From NCBI GenBank assembly GCA_014529385.2, contig CM043942.1:59923184-59987183 (forward strand): a stretch of 64,000 bases of DNA, read 5' to 3'. The notes beneath the pieces were generated by a model. The model worked only from the letters and a program-made list of their open reading frames with translations. It was not told where the DNA came from and did not search any database. The translations under genes were made by a program, and so were the position numbers. This DNA comes from Adiantum capillus-veneris (taxonomy: Eukaryota; Streptophyta; Polypodiopsida; Polypodiales; Pteridaceae). Position 1 is the first letter of the stretch. Each line of letters begins with the position of its first letter. Positions 23,754 to 36,260 of the stretch are shown piece by piece.

Positions 23754-24205
23754 ATGTGTACATGCTTGTGGAATATGTGTGAGAAGCAAAGAAAGAAAAA
23801 AATTCTTTTAAAAAAAAAAAAAAAAAAAAAAAGGCGTGTGTGTGTGTGTAAATCCTAGTGAGAGAAAGAGACAAAAAGAGAAAATCAAGGGAGTGTTTAA
23901 TGGAGATCTTTTGTGTGGGTGAGTGAAAGAGGGCAAAGAGACAAAAGGAGAAAATCAAGGAGTGATTGAGGGAAAGAGACAAAGAGGGAAAGTCAAGGAA
24001 TATTTAAGTGGGGGATCTTTTGTGTGTGTGTGTGTGTGTGTGGTGTGTGTGAGTGAAAGAAACAAAGAGAAAATCAATGAGTATTTTAAGGGGACGGTTT
24101 TTGTGTGTACGTTTTTTTTTTTTAAAATTTTTGGACGTGTGTGTGTGTGTGTGTGTGTGAATCCGAGAGAGAGAAAGTAAGAAAAATGAAGAGGGGTGTA
24201 TGTTT

Positions 24206-24255
<50 letters not shown>

Positions 24256-25305
24256 AACACCTCAATTGCCAATCAAACCAAGACCCGTTTTAACCTCTTT
24301 TTGGTTCATTTTTGGTCCAAAACTTAGCACAATTGGTGGTTCAATTAGAAAATTTCTACGTATACACTTGTTGACCAGTAATCCAACATCACACTAAAAT
24401 CATAAACACTCCAATTTTCCACTTGCAATTAGTTTAATTATGTGTGTATACACAAGCACAATTAAGCCTAAAATGTGCCAATTAATCACACACAATTCTA
24501 CCGAAATTTGAACAACATTTTGGTGCAAAAATGGAAATTGAAAACCATAAACCATATGAACATAATGACCATAATCAATAAATGGTTTTGCATCAAACAC
24601 ATTAGCATCAAAATTGCCAAAAAACAAGCACCAATTTGTACACATTGGCCCTCACGTTGGCATACACTAGTGCACATAGATTTGCATCGATTAAGTGCAC
24701 CTAATAAATCCTCAAACCTGCACTTTAATTTCAGATTTTAAATTGGGTTAATGCACTCATATTACAACAAGAATCGCGTCGATTTCTCCACTGCAATTGA
24801 CAATTACGCACGTGTGTGTGTGTAGGCAACCGCTTCACCGCATCTCCACCTACAAGCACCAATCACAAAGCATCATGTGTAGCATCATTTTTCTTCAAAT
24901 CAAGCACATAATCATGAAGGCAAAACATCTTAGAGATTCATTCATGTGTAGCACCAAAAACACACAAGATTAGTGAGTAATTAGACATCAAAATTAGCAT
25001 AATCACACATAATTACACACTTTCTAATAACTCAAATCATGCAAAATTGATGAAATTTCAACCCGTAAGAGTGATGTACAAGCCTCTAATTAGGCACATA
25101 AACATGTAAAACACTCCAATTGTTAGCGGATTAATAGTAAATTAGTGATCACTTAGTGAAAATGAAGAGAAACATGAAAATTACACACAACTATTTTAAC
25201 AAAATCTCATCACAAATCAACCATTCACCATCACCAATACCTAATCCTAATGAAAATTATAAATTCAAACCATCACACGGGTGATCCTCTAGCTTAGGCG
25301 CTCGG
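23754..25305 (-). other. Leader of element B with microsatellite-rich repeats
   Basis: Non-coding region between element C and the element B primer site, read on the minus strand as the B leader. It holds a 33-nt A-rich run (23800-23832), the repeat at 23846-24253 and AT-rich unique sequence. I see no gene. Confidence 0.6.
23846..24253. repeat. Degenerate minisatellite with GT spacers
   Basis: At least four diverged units share GAGTGAAAGAGACAAAGAG, then AAAATCAAGGAGTATTTAAG, then GATCTTTTGTGTG, separated by GT runs of varying length (24017-24043, 24137-24158, 24211-24253). Unit length is roughly 70-100 bp. The GT runs seem to be part of the repeat unit. Confidence 0.7.
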
Positions 25306-25323
25306 TCCCCGACAACAGCGCCA
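25306..25323 (-). promoter_or_regulatory. Primer-binding site of element B
   Basis: The minus strand reads TGGCGCTGTTGTCGGGGA one base after the LTR edge. It closely resembles the TGGCGCC...CGGGGA sites of plant gypsy elements and the site of element F (52911). Confidence 0.85.
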
Positions 25324-25324
25324 A

Positions 25325-26115
25325 TGTTGGTGTTCATAGCACAGTGCACAACCCACCGACATAATGTCAATCCGGTGGATTGGAACCCGGCTAGTGCATG
25401 GAGGCATGGATGCACCTAATGTGACGGAATGAGGACTCTAGGAAGAGGGGTAAAGCAAGAGAGGAGAAGAGGGAAAGCCGATGAAGCAAGATCTATGGAC
25501 ACATACTCTCAATCTACACTATAACTCTCTAATCATGCAGACAATGGTGTATCCCTTTGCTCTAATCTCAACCACACACACTCTAATCACACATTAAGCA
25601 TACACAAAGAAGCCTAATGAGAGAAATGTATGCAGCCCACGTACACACACACTCTAATCTAGCACACATGTGAAGCAAGAATGCTCAAACAAGAGGGAAA
25701 ACTTGAAAGACAAGAGAAGATTAACACTAATCATACCCCATTAACACACATAAGCTTGAAAGACAAGAGAAAGTAGAGAGAACTTAGCTTCCATTAATCC
25801 CAATGACTACTACATATGATGTAGAAGATCCAAGCTCCATAGACACTCCTCTTCTTCTTCTCCACACTCCCTCCCACTCTCTTCTCTAAGAATACCCTTT
25901 CACATCTTGTGAATTGACTTATATACAGGGGCTTTTAAAAATGGGCGGCCGATCAAAAAATGTATAGCATGCTGTAGGTATCTAGGTTCATCTAATCATC
26001 ATTCTACAGCTTGGAACCCACTGTGGAGCCCGTAAATACAGAAAATATATGCCTACACATATGTGTACACACCAATGGAAGCATAATACATGTCGTTGAC
26101 GCTCACCCATCAATA
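25325..26115 (-). repeat. 5' LTR of element B
   Basis: A 791-bp copy of 4797-5580. The outer end is CAATA instead of CAACA, one change in the terminal CA. The target copy gacaa follows at 26116. TATA motif at 25918-25925. Confidence 0.92.
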
Positions 26116-26120
26116 GACAA

Positions 26121-26608
26121 CAACGGGAGAGACCCACTCTGAATTCTCCACTAGATAAATGAAACCTACTGCTAGAAGCTTTCTTACCTCCTTGAGTAGA
26201 GCCTGCTCCTTTTGATGACTCCTAGCCTTTGTAGCTTTTGAGCTTTAGGTTTGTCCTCTGGATTTAGCTCAATCTTTTGTTGAAATCATCTACTCCACAC
26301 ACGTCGGTGTAGTCTTTAGCAAAAAGCTTAGGAAATTTTCTTAACACACCTTTGAACTCCTCTCTTTCATCCTTTGTAAGTGTTGTAGACAACATACCTT
26401 CTAACAGTCCTTCATCTTTCACATTTTGGTTCTCTTGGGAACCTACCTCCTCCAAACCTTGACAAGAGGTCTCTTGGTTGGTTGGCTTAAACCTTACCCC
26501 CATGACTTCGATGGAAGACTCTTCTTTAGAAATGCTGCCGCTACTTTCTTCTTCTGAAGTGTTATCGGTCCAAATCTTCCTCCGTCTCACTTTGAGATGA
26601 TTCTTCAT
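26121..26608 (-). pseudogene. Element A RT N-terminus and acidic linker
   Basis: The minus strand encodes an acidic Ser/Glu-rich linker, EVMGVRF, then KFPKLFAKDYTDVCGVD and, next to the insertion point, GFIYLVENSEWVSPVVV, which continues at 4791 downward. Element C has the same order (EVMGIIF, YPNLFITDYSQIRGVD, SEWVSPIVV). Frameshifts and stops lie between 26120 and 26265. Confidence 0.8.
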
Positions 26609-26696
26609 GGAGATCCTCTTGGCGTTGCTCCTTCATGTCAAAGAAAACCTTATTATGATTGTCATTCTTGCAAATTAATTTTCCACTCTCCCAATC

Positions 26697-27193
26697 CTAC
26701 AAAGCTCGCATTTTCATTAGCCATGGTCTTACTAGGATAAATGGATAACCACTTCCCTTGGTCGACATAACATAAAAATCCACCACCTTCTTAATGCCAA
26801 AGGCCTCTACAAAGAGATTTTTACAAATGCCTACACACCTAGCCTTGCTATTTTTTGCCATCTTCACTTTGATTTTAGGTGTCTCACGGATGTGCATACC
26901 TAGTCTTTGCATGAGTCCCTCTGTCATAATGCAAAGACTAGGTATGCACCCCCATCCACTAGACCTTTCCTAACCAATCTTCCTTTGATGTAACAATCTA
27001 GCACAAGTGTAATATCCTCATTCATTTCAGCTTGTGCAATTTTTACAACAGGAACACTCTCTTTTACCTTTCTCCTAGTGCTAACTGCCCTTGTTAAATC
27101 CCTCCCAACTTGTGGACATAATGCAATAAATTGAGGCCATGAGATATCAGAACCCTTACCTCTCATGTCTTCCAACAAGTTGTACGGAGTCAT
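26697..27193 (-). pseudogene. Element A aspartic protease region
   Basis: Two overlapping minus-strand frames together give MTPYNLLEDM, then GLVDGGA (catalytic Asp in D-G-G-A), MTEGLMQRLGMHI and YPFILVRPWLMK. A frameshift near 26925 separates the catalytic loop from the rest. Usual length for a retroviral-type protease. Confidence 0.8.
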
Positions 27194-28245
27194 ACCATGT
27201 CCAAGACGAAATTCTTAGAGGTTAATACGATGTCGCGTCCTCTTGGTTTCCTTGGTCTCCTTTGCCTTCTTTTCTCGTCCATGGTCACTTTGTGACGTAA
27301 CTCCCTCTTTCTCATTATCTTTTCCTCAGCCACGCTTAATGCCATTTTCTTCCAGGTCAACCTCATTGGAATTTTTCACCTTTATCACATGCACATTTGG
27401 GTCTGGCAAAGGTGGAACTCCTTCCACTCCTCGTGGAGGTGGTCTTGCTCCATTTGGCCTTTGTAGAAGTTGTGGTTGTTGACTAGTTCCTTCACCTGCA
27501 TTCATACTGGGTAGTTCAAGTTAGGTCTCCCTGGCTCCCCATGGGGCCAAGGACAATTATACATCCCATGTCCAGACTCTCCGCAATTCCAACATTGCAA
27601 GACTCTCCTAGGTCATGGTGGCTCTAGCTCTTCTGACTTGTTTGCTTGTCCCTTGGGACCTATAGTTTGTGCAAGGTGAATTGACAAGCTACTTAAGGAT
27701 TCATTTAAATTTTCAATTACCTCCGTTCTTACCTCAAGAATCTCTCTAGATGTTGATGCTTGCAATTTTACCTTAGGTCTAGGATCCTCTATTGGAACCT
27801 CTCCCCTTAGGCACTTGAGTTTTCTATACTTGTCAACAGTCCTAGTTTCAGCTGCATCAAAGGTAACAGGTGCACCCGCCTCAACTTTTATCTTGAGTGT
27901 GGGAAAGAGACCGGCTATGAATCTCTCCTTCTTTAGGAACTTTGAACCATCACCAAGGTTAGCAACATTTCTCACCCATACAACCCAAAGACATAGAAAC
28001 TCTTGTTTATACATGTAGTAGTCATTTAAGTCCTTTCGTTTGTGAGAAACAATGTCTTGCCATAGCTTTTGAGTGTTTTGGGGATCAAAGAAGTATCTCT
28101 TCAAATGATTCACAACTTCCATGTAATTCCCTTTAGCTTCCTCAGGCAAAGAGTCCAACCAAGTGCTAACATCTTTTCTAAGGACGACCTCAAACATTTC
28201 TACACGTTCTTGATCCGTTACTACCCTCTTGATGCGGCAAGACAT
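27194..28245 (-). pseudogene. Element A gag (capsid, zinc knuckle, charged tail)
   Basis: Capsid-like 210 codons (27613-28245) contain STWLDSLPEEAKGNY, KERFIAGLFPTLK and a basic C-terminal part. After an in-frame TGA comes the CCHC knuckle CWNCGESGHGMYNC (about 27548-27592), then a Lys/Arg-rich tail with several stops. The reading frame at 28245 begins MSCRIKRVV; the true start may lie further upstream. Same layout as gag of element C. Confidence 0.82.
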
Positions 28246-29067
28246 CTTGAAATTTGCTAAAAATAATTATGCATCCTCTCCGGGCTCTCCAAAGAAAAGA
28301 GGATATCCGGACATTTGGCGTTGGGCCTCCATTGAATCAGTTTCAAAGTGACAAAACGTTTTTGTTTTTCTTTCTTAAAAATAATTACAAAGTATTGTTT
28401 TCTAAATTGCAATCTATTCTACGATAAAATAAAAATATTCACATCAAATGACCTATGATAATCAATAAGAGGCAAGATGACAGGGTTTGGTGACGTGAGA
28501 ATTTCTCCTACTCTTTGGGCACCAAACATGAACACCATACGTTGTTGAAAATGGATTTTTCTACTAATTGCAATGTTTATTCTAATGTGTGGAGTGAAAT
28601 GAAGGGAAAAAACTCTATTCCTGGGCCATTATCCATTGTCTATGCATGACCTAATGCTTAAAACAAAACAAAAATATAGACATCCAAACTAAGGTTGTAT
28701 CTAATGAGAGGCAAAATAAAAGGATTTATTGAAGCGTTTATCTCGGAAAACCTAAGAGGGCCCAAAATTCTACGAATTACTCACTAAAATTGCAACTTAG
28801 TACTAACAATTATGTGTACCTTTGGTCTTGCAATGGGAATGAAAGGATCATACAAATTTTTCTGATTCATGTAAACTACTTGACTATGCTAAAGGTTGAT
28901 CCTACACAAAAATATACAAGTCCTCGTCAGTGATGGCACAAAAATTGAGGTGGTCCGGGGCGGGCACCAAGAAAGGCGACCTCTAAGCACCTCTCAAGGC
29001 TCTCCTGCTGCTCAATTGGGGCTCGGGCAACCACAAGCACAAAAACAAACCCACAGCCAAACCCAAA
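28246..29067 (-). other. Element A leader
   Basis: Non-coding sequence between the primer site and gag. A second possible primer-like motif (minus strand TGGTGCCCGCCCCGG) occurs near 28953-28969, but the site at 29068 fits the LTR edge better. I see no gene. Confidence 0.5.
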
Positions 29068-29083
29068 CAAGATAGGGGCACCA
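29068..29083 (-). promoter_or_regulatory. Probable primer-binding site of element A
   Basis: The minus strand reads TGGTGCCCCTATCTTG, sharing TGGTGCCCC with element C. It lies 8 nt from the LTR edge inferred at 29092. Confidence 0.5.
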
Positions 29084-29775
29084 CCTAGTTATGGTATGCG
29101 AACTAGGGAGCAAGAGAGATTTTGTCACAACCAAGAAGATGCACCACAAAACACACACACAAGCAACCTCACACCAAGACACACACAAAATGGACTAGAT
29201 AGAGCTAGAGCAAAGGGAAGGGAGAGAGGAATGGATCTTGCGTAATACCTTATTTGTGACTTGAAAATGGAGATGGTTCATTATGATGCTATCGTAGAGA
29301 TTGTACAAAACTCACTCAATGCTTAGTGATTGCTAAACATTGCCAAAACACACACACTGTCTTAGGGTGTGAGAGACCTCTCACCACAATACCCTCTTAC
29401 AATGGACCCAAAATTGGCACAATGAAAACACACTAAAACACTTTCTAAAAACAGGATCAACTCATAGAAACTCAAAATACACAAGTCACCTTGACTTCAC
29501 CAAACCGTACTGCACAAATGGAAGGAGGAAGATTTGAACATCGAATCACGCCTTTGATGCACCAATACTCAATTTATTGATGATGAAGGAGCATATACAA
29601 TAGTGGTTTTGAGATTTTTTGAACTCACACACTCTCACTTGCAATGTGTAGCTTGAAATCTTCTCTTACACCAAAAGTGAAGCTCACAAAGTGGTTGCTA
29701 TGCCTAGGTCTCTCCTCACGCATAGAGTGTTGGGGTGAGATATTGCGGGGTTGTTTTACAAGAAGGAGAGGGGCC

Positions 29776-29783
29776 TTTTTATA
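29776..29783 (-). promoter_or_regulatory. TATA box of element A 5' LTR
   Basis: The minus strand reads CCTATAAAAAGGCCCC, the same core as in element C. The LINE inserted about 150 bp upstream of it. Confidence 0.6.
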
Positions 29784-29922
29784 GGTTGGAGACCCCTCAT
29801 TAAGATTATGGAAAATCCTAATTTACAAGATAACAAATCAGGATTCTGATTTTTTATGATTTTATGATTTTTTAAGGAAGGAGAGAGAGAGAGAGAGAGA
29901 CTTACTATGTACATGTCTTGAG

Positions 29923-29936
29923 GTGAGGTGTCTTTT
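29923..29936. repeat. Target-site duplication of the LINE, left copy
   Basis: GTGAGGTGTCTTTT, repeated exactly at 36639-36652; the uninterrupted sequence is in the left LTR near 125-138. Confidence 0.95.
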
Positions 29937-30077
29937 TTTTTTCCGAGAAAAAGATCCTTCTATTAGTTACTGAAAACTGCCCATAGGGCTACATCCACCT
30001 CTGCAAGAGAGAGCTACAACAAGCATGATGGGGAGACTCTCCCAATGAAAGAACAACATATATACAATGAGGCTAAA

Positions 30078-33000
30078 TCAAGAGATGGGAGGAGGGAAGA
30101 GCCACACAGGTGGACAGTAGTGCCATCTGAGCACCCCCTGGACAATGGTGTAGAAAGGCCCAGGGCGCCAGAGTCGAAGGAAAGCCTCGCAGCGCTCCCG
30201 CATGCGGTCGGAGCTGCCCTGTAGTCCCTCAAGCTGTCCTCTGAGAGTGTGGATCATCTCTAGCCAAAAGTCACGAATAATCTCTGCTGGTGGCATAGAG
30301 CTATCCTCAAAGATGCGGAAAACAGCGGGCCCGCCAGATGAACCAGAGAGCTAGGCCATTGATGAGCTCCCAACACTCCTCTCTCTCAATGCACCACTCC
30401 TGTGGAGTAAGCTCTGTAGCAGGCTGGAGTGAAGGTCGGCCCCCCTGCATCACTATCATCCGGCTGGTGAAAGATAGCTCAAACTGTAGTGCCGGGCCCA
30501 TGAGGGTGGACCAAGCCGCTGCCCCCCAAGTGTACTGTCGAGCTGTGGAGAGGGTAGGCATCAGCCGAAGAACTCGTAGCCACACCTGCTGGGCCAAGGG
30601 ACAGTCCCAAAGACAGTGACGCTGACTCTCCACCAACTGGTCAGAGGCTGCATATGCGGCCGAGAGACTACTATGCACAAGCCAGCTCCCTACTGTTGTG
30701 GCTCTGTGTGCAAGCAGCCACTGGAATAAAGTGACGCGCCTCGACTGTCTAGAGTCCCACAGCCTCTGCCAAAAAGCTGCCAAGAACTCGACTGTGAGGC
30801 CCTCCTCCTGCCAATGACGTGCTACAGCGGGGCGGGCCTCTATCTGTGCTGCAAGTATGTGGCGTCCAAGCCGAACAGTGTACTGAAAGAAGGGGACTCC
30901 TGGGCGGTCTGTAGAAGAGAAAGGGTCCCTCCATAGCCACTCACCAGGATCCCACTATCCTCGTGCCAGTGGACAACACTCCCAAGCCCATAGCCTACAT
31001 TGTCCAATGTCAAGAGCTGCTGGGTCAGGGTCTATGACGCAAGTCTTTCCACAGATGCCCACAACCTGGATCCTCTGGAAACACACTCTGGCTACCTGTG
31101 GGGCCTCTACTACAACTCACTGTAAACGTCCCCCACCCTGAAGCTCGAAGAACAGGGCTGGGACAGCCTTTGAGCAGGCCCTGACAAATGAACCTCCAGT
31201 CGTGTGAAGGCTCCCATCCACTGGGGTGCTACTGGCTCGAGAGGCGTGAGCCACTCAACTGGAACTGACTCTGAGATGTCATGGCACATGTTCTACACCC
31301 CTCTCATGCCCTGTAGCTGGGCACCCTGCACCTCCTCTGACAAACCTGTGAACTCTAGCCAGTCACCTAGAGAGCGTGTTGTACCTGCTGCCATGGGACC
31401 CCAAGAAACATGAGGCCGACTCCCAACCAAGTGGCCTCTCTCAATGCTAACCATGGGGTTCCAGACGAGGGGCTGCCGTAGGCGCTCCTCCATGCACGTT
31501 GGCTGTCTCTACTCTAGGCCACGCCGTAGGAGCTCCCAAGATCGAAGCAGACTCACAGCGAATCGGTCCTCCAGTCTCCTTCTCAAACCAACTCGGCGCA
31601 ACTCTGTAAAGATCCATCTGGTCGAAGGTTGCCAAGGGCCTCCTGACTGAGGCACCCTGGCACAAAGCCTCTGCAACAAGAACTCCTTCCAGGGCTCCTC
31701 GCCTGGAAGAAGTCCTCTGACGATGAACTTCCCAAGAAGGGCTTTGCTCTGCTGTGCTGGATCAATGATCCCAAGCCCTCCCTGAGAACAAGGAAGTGTG
31801 ATGACCGACCAAGCCACCTTGGCTCGGGCAATCTGAGTGTCACGATCTGACCAAAGATAGTTCATGATCAGCCTCTCTACCTGGCTGATACAAGAACTCG
31901 AGAAAATCCAGCAAGAAGTGATGTACCACATAGTCGCCAACAACACCTGGTTGGCAACTACTACTCTACCAGCCAGTGAAAGTAGTGTTGAGCTCCAATG
32001 TAGCAGCTTTCTCCTGATGGATAGGAGAAGAGGAGCAATCTGCTGCTCGGGGGACAAATCCAAACCAACCTGACAACCCAAGTACCGAGCTGCAGTCCCT
32101 GGAGGGATCCACCTGAAACCCTCACCTGGCATCCAATCTGGCACAGGAGCACTGCCAACCGAGAAAGCCACTGTCTTTCTCTAGTTGATTAGTGCACCCG
32201 ATGCACAACAGAAGGTCGCCAAAGCCTGCTTACATCTGTGTAGATTGGCCTCCTGGCCCTCTAAGTACAAGGGTGAGTCGTCGGCAAACTCAGCGTCCAG
32301 AAGCTCATCTCCCCGTATAGGGAGTGCAAGGCCCCTCAAACCAACCTGCTGTGACACCAAAAATCTACTCATCGCCTCCTCATAGAATAGAAAGATAAAG
32401 GGGGCAAGAGGAAAACCCTGTCTGACCGAGCGTGTGAGCATGAAGCGCTCCCCTCTACCTCCTGCCAAAAGCACCTGACTGTCAGCCTGTCTGTACAAAG
32501 ATGACACCCCTCTGATCCAAGCATCTGAAAAGCCCATCTTGCGTAGAGTGCCCTCTAGGAAGTCCCAGTCAACTCTGCCGTATGCCTTCTCAAAATCGAG
32601 AAGAAGAATCACAAGGTCCTCCCCACGGAGCCGTGCTAGGGAAGAAGCCTCCCAGAAAGTGAAGATGTTGTCAAGGATACTGCGTTCCTTGACAAAACCT
32701 GTCTGAGTCCCATGTATAAGGCTCTCCAAAAGTGGCTGAATCCTCAAACTCAGATCCTTGGCAAGAATTTTGTAGGCTGAGTTGAGGATGATGATGGGGC
32801 GCCACTGTCGAATCTCATCCAAAGAGCCATCCTCCTTTGGAATGAGGTAAATCAGGCCCTCACTCATGCTATCCGGCATCACTCTTGTGTGCAGAATGTA
32901 CTGAAAGGCACTACAAAGATTTGGGCCCAGCAGGTCCCAGTACTCCAAGAAGAAACTGGGAGTCAGTCCATCCTCACCTGGACAGCTACCACGAGGTAGG

Positions 33001-34418
33001 GCCCTAAGAGTCGTGTGTAGCTCCTCAAGCTGAAGAGGCATCTCCAGCCTCTGACGCATCTCCTCAGTCACAAGACAAGGCATCTGTGCCCAAAACTGCT
33101 CTCTGCATGCATCCTGCCGCTCTGACTGGGGCTTAGCCGACAGTAACTCACAGTAAAAGTCAGTAGCAACTGCACGCATATCCTCGGGCTCACAAACAAC
33201 TGACCCATCGGGTCTCCTCAACTGATTGACCTTGGCATGCGAGTGCCGAGGTCCCACTATCTCAAAAAAACCACCCGTCACTCTGTCACCCACCTGATTC
33301 CACTGAGATGCCTGTCGGTGATAGGCAAACTCATGACGCCTCTCCTCTGTGCAAGCAAGCTCCTGTCGAGCCTGTTGTAACTGCTCCTCCAACCATGGAC
33401 TGTCTGGATGCTGCTCCTGCATCCTCTGTAGTGAAGCAATGCCTCGTCTGAGACGCTGCTCCTCCTCTCTCGCTGCAGCCCGTCAAGCTAGAGACTCCTG
33501 GAGAAAAAAGTGGATAAGCTCAGATAGGCCTAAGGCCACTCTGTCTGCAGGTAAAGCCTGGCTGTCCATGCCCTCTGTCCAAAGAGCCTCTACCCTCTCT
33601 CTGAGTGTTGAGTCCAACAAGACCCGCTCTGGGATGTGAAGCATCGTGCTCCCACTCCGCTGCCTGTCTCCCAGTGTGAGGATCACTGGTGCATGATCCG
33701 AGAAGGAGGTCCCTGCCAGAATGCCCACTGATCCCCCCAAGTCACTGAAGTGGTCACTAGTGTAGAAGCGATCTATCCGCGATAGATTCACTCCACCCAC
33801 TCTGCGGTCCGACCTAGAGAAGGCAAGACTCTCTGGAGGCCTCACAAAGCCAGAGTGCTCCCAAGTATCCGAGACCCTCAAAATCATACACAGCCTCTCC
33901 CAAGCTGCTAACTCGACTCCGTGCACAGTAGCATGGCCGCCTCCAATCCCGTCAGAAGGGTCCTCCAACATGTTGAAGTCCCCACCTACACACCAATGGT
34001 CAGCCTGTGGCAAAGACTCAGCAATCTGTGACCAAAACTCTGCGCGAGCACTCGCCACATTGGGCGCATAGATGTTCAGGAAGCCCACAAGGCCACCCTG
34101 AACCTCCATAGTAATCCACTGAGCCCTGCCTGGCACAATAATCCCTCTGCCCACAATGGCCTGCTGCAATGAGTCCGCAATAGTCATACATACCCCACCC
34201 TGGATGCCTCCAGGTCCAAAAGCAGCTGACCAAAAGGTATCATATCGTCCACGCAAAATCTGACCACATCGCCGAATGCGGCTCTGAGACAGATGGTGCT
34301 CCTGTAGCATAAGGAGATCGATCTCTCCTCCCACAAGGCAACGTTGAAGCTCCTGTCGCTCAAACTGGGGCCCACCTAGTCCCTGCACGTTCCACGAGAC
34401 GATCCTCATGGGGAGCAA
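30078..34418 (-). pseudogene. LINE ORF2: endonuclease, reverse transcriptase, zf-RVT
   Basis: One minus-strand frame from 34418 to about 31293 with three stops (33483 TGA, 32181 TAG, 31509 TAG). The zf-RVT part is shifted in frame and the last block (30078-30296) returns to the original frame. The APE-type endonuclease (34418-33620) keeps SWNVQGLG, LQEHHL, YAPN, GGDFNM, SRIDRFY and SDHAPV. RT has PGEDGLTPSFF, IPKEDG, LLLDFEKAYGRVDW, RQGFPLAPF and the active site AEFADDSPLY (near 32280). zf-RVT has VTLFQWLLAHRATT and RHCLWDCPLAQQVW (30560-30740). The product nicks target DNA and primes reverse transcription. All active-site motifs survive; only the stops and frameshifts disable it. Confidence 0.9.
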
Positions 34419-36260
34419 GAGAGAACAGATGCTGCCGCAGCAGCAAGACGGGCTATCTTCGAAGCTGGCTTCGATGGGGAGTAATCCGCACCTGAGCGTC
34501 CTCTAGATAGGCGAGACTGTAGTGAGTGCCTAGTCCAATCCCAAGCAGAGCGAGCCGTGCATAAAGCAACCTCCTCTGTCCAAGAGTCCTCATGAATGTA
34601 TACATAGCAAGGCAAACACTGCGTATCAGCAAAAAAGTACACCACAATGTGCCGACATCCTGCTGAGTCTGGGGGTGTCACCGCAAACTTGGCCAATGGC
34701 CACAACGTCTGCAGTAGATCTGTAACTCCAAGTTCTCCCATGTGGTCAGAGAACTCGAGAACCTGTGTATGCAACCATCCCACCACTGAGTCGAGGGACC
34801 ACTCTGTCTCGGTCCTACCACAGAGGGGGAAGGAGAAACCAACCGCTGAGTCCAAGGCCTCTGTCCCCCTAGCGGCGAGGAACAAAGCATGGACCCTAAA
34901 GCAGACTGCCTCATGGTCTGTTGTGGAATCGTCGAGAAAGCGAGTGAACCCGTAGTCGAAGAAATCCCAGCGGTAGCGAAGGTCGATGCTCGTCAGACCA
35001 CGAGGGATAGATGCAAGGGAAGATGTCTGAATCTGCAGAGGGGGCCGCAAGAAGCGTTGACCCTCTCTCGCTAGGCGACTCGTGGCAAAAGCGCTACCAA
35101 GAGATCTCCTAGCCGTCGACGAGGGACCAGTCTCCCGAGTCGACTGTGGAACTGGAGCAGGAGGGGGGGGGAGAGGGAGCTGGAAGGGGCGGGGGGGAGG
35201 AAAAGCGGGGTGGGGCAAAAGAGGTAGAGGGGCCAGGTGGGGAGTGGATGGGAGTAGAGAGTGGGGGGGGGATGAGGAGGAGGAGGGGAACTCTGAAGAG
35301 GGGGCCACTGGCGAGGGTGAAGCGGAGGTGGAGGCTAGTGTAGGGGGCTCCTCCTGCTCAAGAGGACCAAAGAGGTTCCCCGTGGGAACCCATTGCTACT
35401 GAGTGGGTACCTGAGGGCCACTCTGAGTGTCAGGCTGTCGTTGTGGCCCCAGGCTCGGAGGGTGACTCTGAATCTGTGCGCTATGCCTCTGGTTGCGGCT
35501 GCGGCCCAGCCTTGGCAGGCTGAGGCTGAGGCTGAGGTGCAGGTCGTGGCCTCCTCCGTGGGCAGGCCTTCGCTAGGTGGCCCATCTGTCTGCAAATAAA
35601 GCATTGGTTTGGAAGACCCGAGTACTCCACACTCTGTCTAAACCAACCCCCACTCACCCGAGGCAGAAGAATGACCTTCGGGAGCGTGTGAGTATCTCTG
35701 ACCAAAACTCGAACTGAGGGGATGCCAGCCGCCTTGGCAGCTACTGATGCTGCCGTACGAGGTGTCTCCAGGACAATCCCGATGGAGGAGCCAATCCTGG
35801 AGAGAAGTGGTAGGTACTCCCTCCGTAGACCCAGAAAGCAGACTGAGATGGGGATGTCTGCCTCCTCTACTAGCACATCCGAAGTCGGGTCAAAACCATG
35901 ACGCCACTGTTGAAAGTGGACGCGTGATGCTCGGATGGCCAGTGGACTCATAGCTATGACCTTGGCAGCCATCTCGGAGGTCTCGAACTCAATCTGGTAG
36001 TACCCATGTCTGAGAATCTGGACATCCAAAATCTTGCCCACCTCTACGAGAAGGCGGGCCTGGAGAAGGTCACGCAGCTCTCCTCTGCTGGGTCGGGTAT
36101 CGAGAATCTTGCAAATGACCGAGGTCGCCTACAGACGCTCTACCTCTGTGGCTAGGCTCGCTTGCTCTATCGGCGAAAGAGCAAGTCGAATGGTGGGCTC
36201 AGCGGAATCGGGCGAGGGGGCTTCGGAGGAGTCCCTCTGGGGCGGGGCATGAGCCTCCAT
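34406..36260 (-). pseudogene. LINE ORF1: nucleic-acid binding protein with CCHC knuckle
   Basis: The ATG at 36260 opens MEAHAPPQRDSSEAPS. After one TAG (near 36129) the frame continues through a DUF4283-like domain (ICKILDTRPS, YYQIEFETSEMAAKVIAMSP) to a CCHC knuckle, CFICRQMGHLAKAC (about 35570-35610), and a Pro/Gln tail. Frame changes near 35480 and 35310 lead into a Ser/Pro-rich linker and a second folded-looking block (SIDLRYRWDFFDYGFTRFLDD ... AKFAVTPPDSAGCRHIVVYFF, 34550-35000) that I do not recognise. It ends overlapping ORF2 by 13 bases. It likely coats LINE RNA. Confidence 0.82.

Larger units (their letters stand above)
4797..26115 (-). mobile_element. Element B: pol-less LTR retrotransposon inserted in RT of element A
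   Basis: Two direct LTRs (4797-5580 and 25325-26115) are flanked by the target duplication gacaa at 4792-4796 and 26116-26120. Removing the element rejoins the SEWVSP...TPKKNG region of element A's RT. The primer site (25306-25323) and polypurine tract (5581-5592) show minus-strand orientation. Without the nested element C the internal region is about 5.9 kb and holds one decayed long coding region (6852-9762) with no RT, integrase or protease motif. It is therefore a large non-autonomous element. By-eye LTR comparison of about 190 bp shows roughly 5-6% difference, so it is not recent. Confidence 0.9.

Noticed and set aside
23692-24272. Several open frames rich in Thr-His or Cys-Val repeats
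   Set aside because: They are translations of GT microsatellites.
28951-28969. Primer-binding site of element A
   Set aside because: TGGTGCCCGCC occurs on the minus strand, but the site at 29068 better matches element C in sequence and in distance from the LTR edge.
34647-35600. Plus-strand open frames in the GC-rich region
   Set aside because: They are antisense shadows of LINE ORF1, open because of high GC content.
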